From an uncultured Eubacteriales bacterium (lineage in GTDB: Bacteria > Bacillota > Clostridia > TANB77 > CAG-508): a stretch of 64,000 bases of DNA. Positions within the stretch are counted from its first letter, which is position 1; each line of letters opens with the position of its first letter. Below the pieces are notes generated by a model, which was given only the letters and a program-made list of their open reading frames with translations, made no database searches and was not told the DNA's origin. This document shows positions 61,596 to 64,000 of the stretch, one piece after another. The translations under genes and the position numbers were made by a program. Where the stretch lies: NCBI GenBank assembly GCA_905203305.1, contig CAJKVH010000001.1, positions 151,410-215,409 on the forward strand, in the 5' to 3' direction.

Positions 61596-61748
61596 TTACT
61601 TTTTCTTGTTATTTCTCATTTTTTTGCTGTTTTTTGATATTTTTTCTAATTCCTCTGCCCTATCTTTTTGTTTTGTGAGTGGTAACCATGCAAAATAAGA
61701 AGTTATAAATTCACCATATTTACTTGTATTTTCATCTATTTCTTTCAT
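61596..61748 (-). CDS. Small 50-residue protein, unknown
   Basis: A short open frame preceded by AAAAGGAGGTAAATTATT, a very good ribosome site. The product starts MKEIDENTSKYGEFITSYFA, continues WLPLTKQKDRAEELEK and ends in a Lys/Asn-rich tail. I do not recognise it. It lies alone between the ctsR promoter and the ADP-ribosylglycohydrolase terminator. Confidence 0.55.
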   Translation of the reverse strand: MKEIDENTSKYGEFITSYFAWLPLTKQKDRAEELEKISKNSKKMRNNKKK

Positions 61749-61796
61749 AATAATTTACCTCCTTTTTTAGTTTGTACCTTACCTTGATTTTTATAC

Positions 61797-61825
61797 AAAA
61801 AAATAACAGATAATTTATATCTGTT
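61797..61825 (-). terminator. Terminator of the ADP-ribosylglycohydrolase operon
   Basis: AACAGATA pairs with TATCTGTT around five bases and is followed by ATTTTTTTG on the minus strand. Confidence 0.8.
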
Positions 61826-61827
61826 AC

Positions 61828-62763
61828 TTAATTCAAAAATCGATCAAAATTATTGCATAATTCTTCAATGTAATTCTCTTTTTTCAAATTTTCTTTCCAT
61901 TCTTGATTTATTGATTCTTCGCCATAAATAATACCAGCTAAGCCTCCAACGCAAGCTCCAACAGTATCGGTATCATCACCTAAATTTATCGCTCCTATAA
62001 TTGATTCGTTATATGAGTTTGTTTTATGTATTACCCATAAAGTTGCTTCAAGCGTTGCTACTACATATCCACTAGAACTTATTTTTTGTAAATCATATTC
62101 ATAAATTTTTTCCTTTATTATCATACTATATCTCAAAATGGCATTTTCACTAAAAAATACACTATAATCTTTTTCTTGTATATACTTATATGCCTCATCC
62201 TTACTTTTTCCCTCTAGTAACTCTATTGCATACATTACGTATATATAGCAACCAAGAACACTAATTTCGTTTGCATGTGTAATTGATGAAACATTTTTTA
62301 CTATATTAAAAATTTCGGCTTCACTAAGTTTTTTTGAATAGAAATAATATGCTATTGGTAATATTCTCATTAATGATCCGTTTCCATTTTCCATTTCTGT
62401 TATACCACCACATTTTTCTGCAACATCTAAACCTGCTTCATATCTTACTATTGCTTGCAAACATGTTGTTCCTATGTCAAAAACTTCATTTGTTGCAGTA
62501 TATTTTGCATTTTTGTACCATAACAAAAAATTGTGTGCTATATCATTGCAATCTATTTTCCTTTTTTGAATAATTGAGTCTATTGTTGCTAATGTCATTG
62601 ATGTATCATCTGACCATGTTCCTTCTGGTACTGGATGACTTTTATAACCAAGCATTGTTGTTACAGGCTCTTTTATTAATGACTCTCTATTACAAAATTC
62701 ATTTGGTACTCCCATTGCATCTCCAATTGCAAGTCCTAGTATTCCATTTATTGATTTTATCAT
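61828..62763 (-). CDS. ADP-ribosylglycohydrolase family protein
   Basis: A 311-residue dinuclear-magnesium hydrolase of the DraG/ARH3 type that removes ADP-ribose from targets. Motifs: GLAIGDAMGVPNEF at the start, the metal-binding SDDTSMTLAT, and GAINLGDDTDTVGACVGGLA near the C-terminus. It starts one base after the stop of the upstream HhH protein gene, so the two are coupled. Its target cannot be inferred. Confidence 0.9.
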   Translation of the reverse strand: MIKSINGILGLAIGDAMGVPNEFCNRESLIKEPVTTMLGYKSHPVPEGTWSDDTSMTLATIDSIIQKRKIDCNDIAHNFLLWYKNAKYTATNEVFDIGTTCLQAIVRYEAGLDVAEKCGGITEMENGNGSLMRILPIAYYFYSKKLSEAEIFNIVKNVSSITHANEISVLGCYIYVMYAIELLEGKSKDEAYKYIQEKDYSVFFSENAILRYSMIIKEKIYEYDLQKISSSGYVVATLEATLWVIHKTNSYNESIIGAINLGDDTDTVGACVGGLAGIIYGEESINQEWKENLKKENYIEELCNNFDRFLN

Positions 62764-62764
62764 A

Positions 62765-63496
62765 TTATTTTTCCTCCAAATTTTTCTTTAAGTATTCTAT
62801 AAATTCTGATTTACTTTTTTTACATATTACCCATAAAACTTTATCTATAAAAAATGCTTTTTCATTTACTACCTCTGACATTTTATTTACTTCTTCAAAT
62901 ACCTTTATTTCATTTCTATCTGGAACCCATCCAATCTTTTCGAATATGTCCTTTATATGCACATCAGGTTTTGAATAATTTTCAAATCCTAATTCCTTTA
63001 AAAAGTCACATCCAAGTGCAAATCCCATTCCTTTTATCTTTCTTGATATAATAAGTGGCATAGCAATTCTTGTTTTTATATCTTTATCCATCATTTTTAC
63101 AAACTTTTCAAATTCATCTAGACTTTTATATTCTAATATAAATTTTGCGGAATCAATTACTGAGCATGTCCATTTATGCCATGAGTTACTTACTTTTGAA
63201 GAATTATATTTTTTTATTAAGACATTATATAATTCTTCCGCATCTTGCTCTTTAATCCATTCTAAATTATCATCATGTAATATCTTTCTTATTTCTTCTT
63301 TTCTTATACTATATTTTATAATATTTGGCATATTATAATAGTTTTGTGCTGATTCTATTAAGCCTTCAAATAGATCTTTTCTGTCCTTTGGTTTTACATT
63401 TATTGGTCTATTTTCTTTTTTTATTTCTTCTAAAGTTTGTCCTTTTATTAGTAAATATTCTTTAGTTAAATCATATAATTTTTTATAATCTCTCAT
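62765..63496 (-). CDS. HhH-GPD-like protein of unknown function
   Basis: A 243-residue mostly helical protein. The block SRKIKGMGFALGCDFLKELG, followed by KPDVHIKDIFEKIG, resembles the helix-hairpin-helix and catalytic-Asp region of HhH-GPD DNA glycosylases, although the usual Lys or a 4Fe-4S ligand set is not evident. The N-terminal 120 residues are unplaced. It is directly coupled with an ADP-ribosylglycohydrolase gene, so a nucleic-acid modification or repair role is conceivable but unproven. Confidence 0.5.
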   Translation of the reverse strand: MRDYKKLYDLTKEYLLIKGQTLEEIKKENRPINVKPKDRKDLFEGLIESAQNYYNMPNIIKYSIRKEEIRKILHDDNLEWIKEQDAEELYNVLIKKYNSSKVSNSWHKWTCSVIDSAKFILEYKSLDEFEKFVKMMDKDIKTRIAMPLIISRKIKGMGFALGCDFLKELGFENYSKPDVHIKDIFEKIGWVPDRNEIKVFEEVNKMSEVVNEKAFFIDKVLWVICKKSKSEFIEYLKKNLEEK

Positions 63497-63615
63497 TTTT
63501 GCTCATTTTATTTCTCCTATTATTTTTCTAATAATTTTATATCACATATTTTATCTAATTGCAATTATTTGCTTTTTTATTCAAAGCGTATTTTTACATA
63601 CAACTTTTTACATAC

Positions 63616-63645
63616 AAAAAAAACAGATAATTTCTTACCTGTTTC
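63616..63645 (-). terminator. Terminator after tRNA-Asn
   Basis: AAACAGGT pairs with ATCTGTTT around an AAGAAATT loop and is followed by a T-run, six bases past the tRNA 3' end. Confidence 0.7.
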
Positions 63646-63651
63646 TTTTTA

Positions 63652-63727
63652 TGGCTCCTCGTGCTGGGCTCGAACCAGCGACCTATCGGTTAACAGCCGA
63701 GCGCTCTACCAACTGAGCTAACGAGGA
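63652..63727 (-). tRNA. tRNA-Asn (GTT)
   Basis: A 76-base cloverleaf on the minus strand: acceptor TCCTCGT/ACGAGGA, D-loop AGCTCAGTTGGTAGAGC, anticodon arm CTCGGCTGTTAACCGAT with GTT anticodon, T-arm with GGTTCGAGCC, discriminator G and an encoded CCA. It lies ten bases after the 5S gene and ends in a terminator. Confidence 0.95.
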
Positions 63728-63736
63728 ATATATAAA

Positions 63737-63852
63737 ACTAGCGACAACCTATCTTTCCAACAGGGTAACCCGTAAGTATTTTCGGCACATTTGAGCTTGA
63801 CTTCTGTGTTCGGGATGGGAACAGGTATTACCTCAATGTAATCATCACTAGA
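63737..63852 (-). rRNA. 5S ribosomal RNA
   Basis: About 116 bases on the minus strand contain the conserved loop region CCCATCCCGAACACAGAAGT and the GTAAGTACTTACGGG-like arms. The ends pair as CTAGTGA with TCGCTAG (helix I). It is the distal part of an rRNA operon with tRNA-Asn downstream. Confidence 0.93.
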
Positions 63853-63880
63853 AAATTATTGTATACTTAATACATTCGTT

Positions 63881-63909
63881 ATTATAATACATTATATTCA
63901 AAATTGCAA
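63881..63909 (-). promoter_or_regulatory. Possible internal promoter before 5S rRNA
   Basis: TTGCAA and TATAAT with exactly 17 bases between, about 30 bases upstream of the 5S gene. It could be an accident of AT-rich spacer, since the 23S gene probably ends just upstream. Confidence 0.4.
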
Positions 63910-63980
63910 TAGTTTATTCAATTTTTTGTATCATTTTTTAATGTATTTTAGCACACTCAAAAATACATAGATGAAACTTG

Positions 63981-64000
63981 TTTTAGGCTTTTCCAATCTA
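63981..64000 (-). rRNA. Possible 3' end of 23S rRNA (cut by window edge)
   Basis: The last 20 bases read TAGATTGGAAAAGCCTAAAA on the minus strand, similar to the usual 23S terminus TAG-TCGAGGGCTTGACC. The distance to 5S (about 130 bases) and the strand fit. The fragment is too short to be sure. Confidence 0.4.

Noticed and set aside
6..63496. Numerous plus-strand frames of 60-170 codons overlapping minus-strand genes (for example in the P-type ATPase, clpC and ChW genes)
   Set aside because: They lie antisense to genes with clear homology, encode Leu/Phe/Ser-rich strings and lack ribosome sites.

Overview
The window is AT-rich and reads as a chromosomal segment of a low-GC Firmicute, most likely an uncultured Clostridia member. 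The evidence is SpoVG and a BofC-like domain, clostridial hydrophobic-W (ChW) repeats, a ctsR-mcsA-mcsB-clpC operon plus ClpE, a cation P-type ATPase, and strong AGGAGG ribosome sites with TTGACA/TATAAT promoters. Almost everything between 3.3 and 51 kb lies on the minus strand. No phage, transposase or CRISPR array is visible.

Layout. 0-12.6 kb: housekeeping genes (plsY, clpE, BofC-like, comEC, an SH3-NlpC/P60 hydrolase, a Ca-type ATPase, GtrA, hslO, spoVG), punctuated by a palindromic GGGGACGGAG repeat family. 12.7-33 kb: an envelope block with two anchored proteins of unknown function, two ChW-repeat cell-wall enzymes (GH25 lysozyme, M14 carboxypeptidase), membrane GT-C glycosyltransferases with two GtrB-like GT2 enzymes, a Wzm/Wzt polysaccharide ABC exporter with glycosyltransferases, and a RelB/YafQ toxin-antitoxin pair. 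33.6-49.8 kb: a Wzx/Wzy-type capsule or exopolysaccharide locus (galE, VanZ, priming sugar transferase, GTs, pyruvyl transferase-FrhB fusion, Wzy, Wzx) followed by its own promoter driving a sortase, a LAYTG-anchored protein, Wzz, BY-kinase and PHP phosphatase. 50-64 kb: secG, rpmF, asnB, a DUF4160 pair, a CDF transporter, the CtsR heat-shock operon, an ADP-ribosylglycohydrolase, tRNA-Asn and 5S rRNA.

The most unusual observation concerns the codon CGG. I checked by hand every CGG on the coding strand of the annotated genes (about 65 occurrences). None is read in frame as arginine, although AGA, AGG, CGT, CGC and CGA are used. The only in-frame CGG codons are four, in four unrelated genes (two GT-C glycosyltransferases, a YafQ toxin, a DUF4160 protein). 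At each one the reading frame must move +1, and the next base is always A, so CGGA has to be read as one glycine (GGA) for the conserved protein to continue. This suggests that CGG is unassigned here and that CGGA acts as a +1 frameshift site or four-base glycine codon. Sequencing artefact or gene decay must still be excluded.
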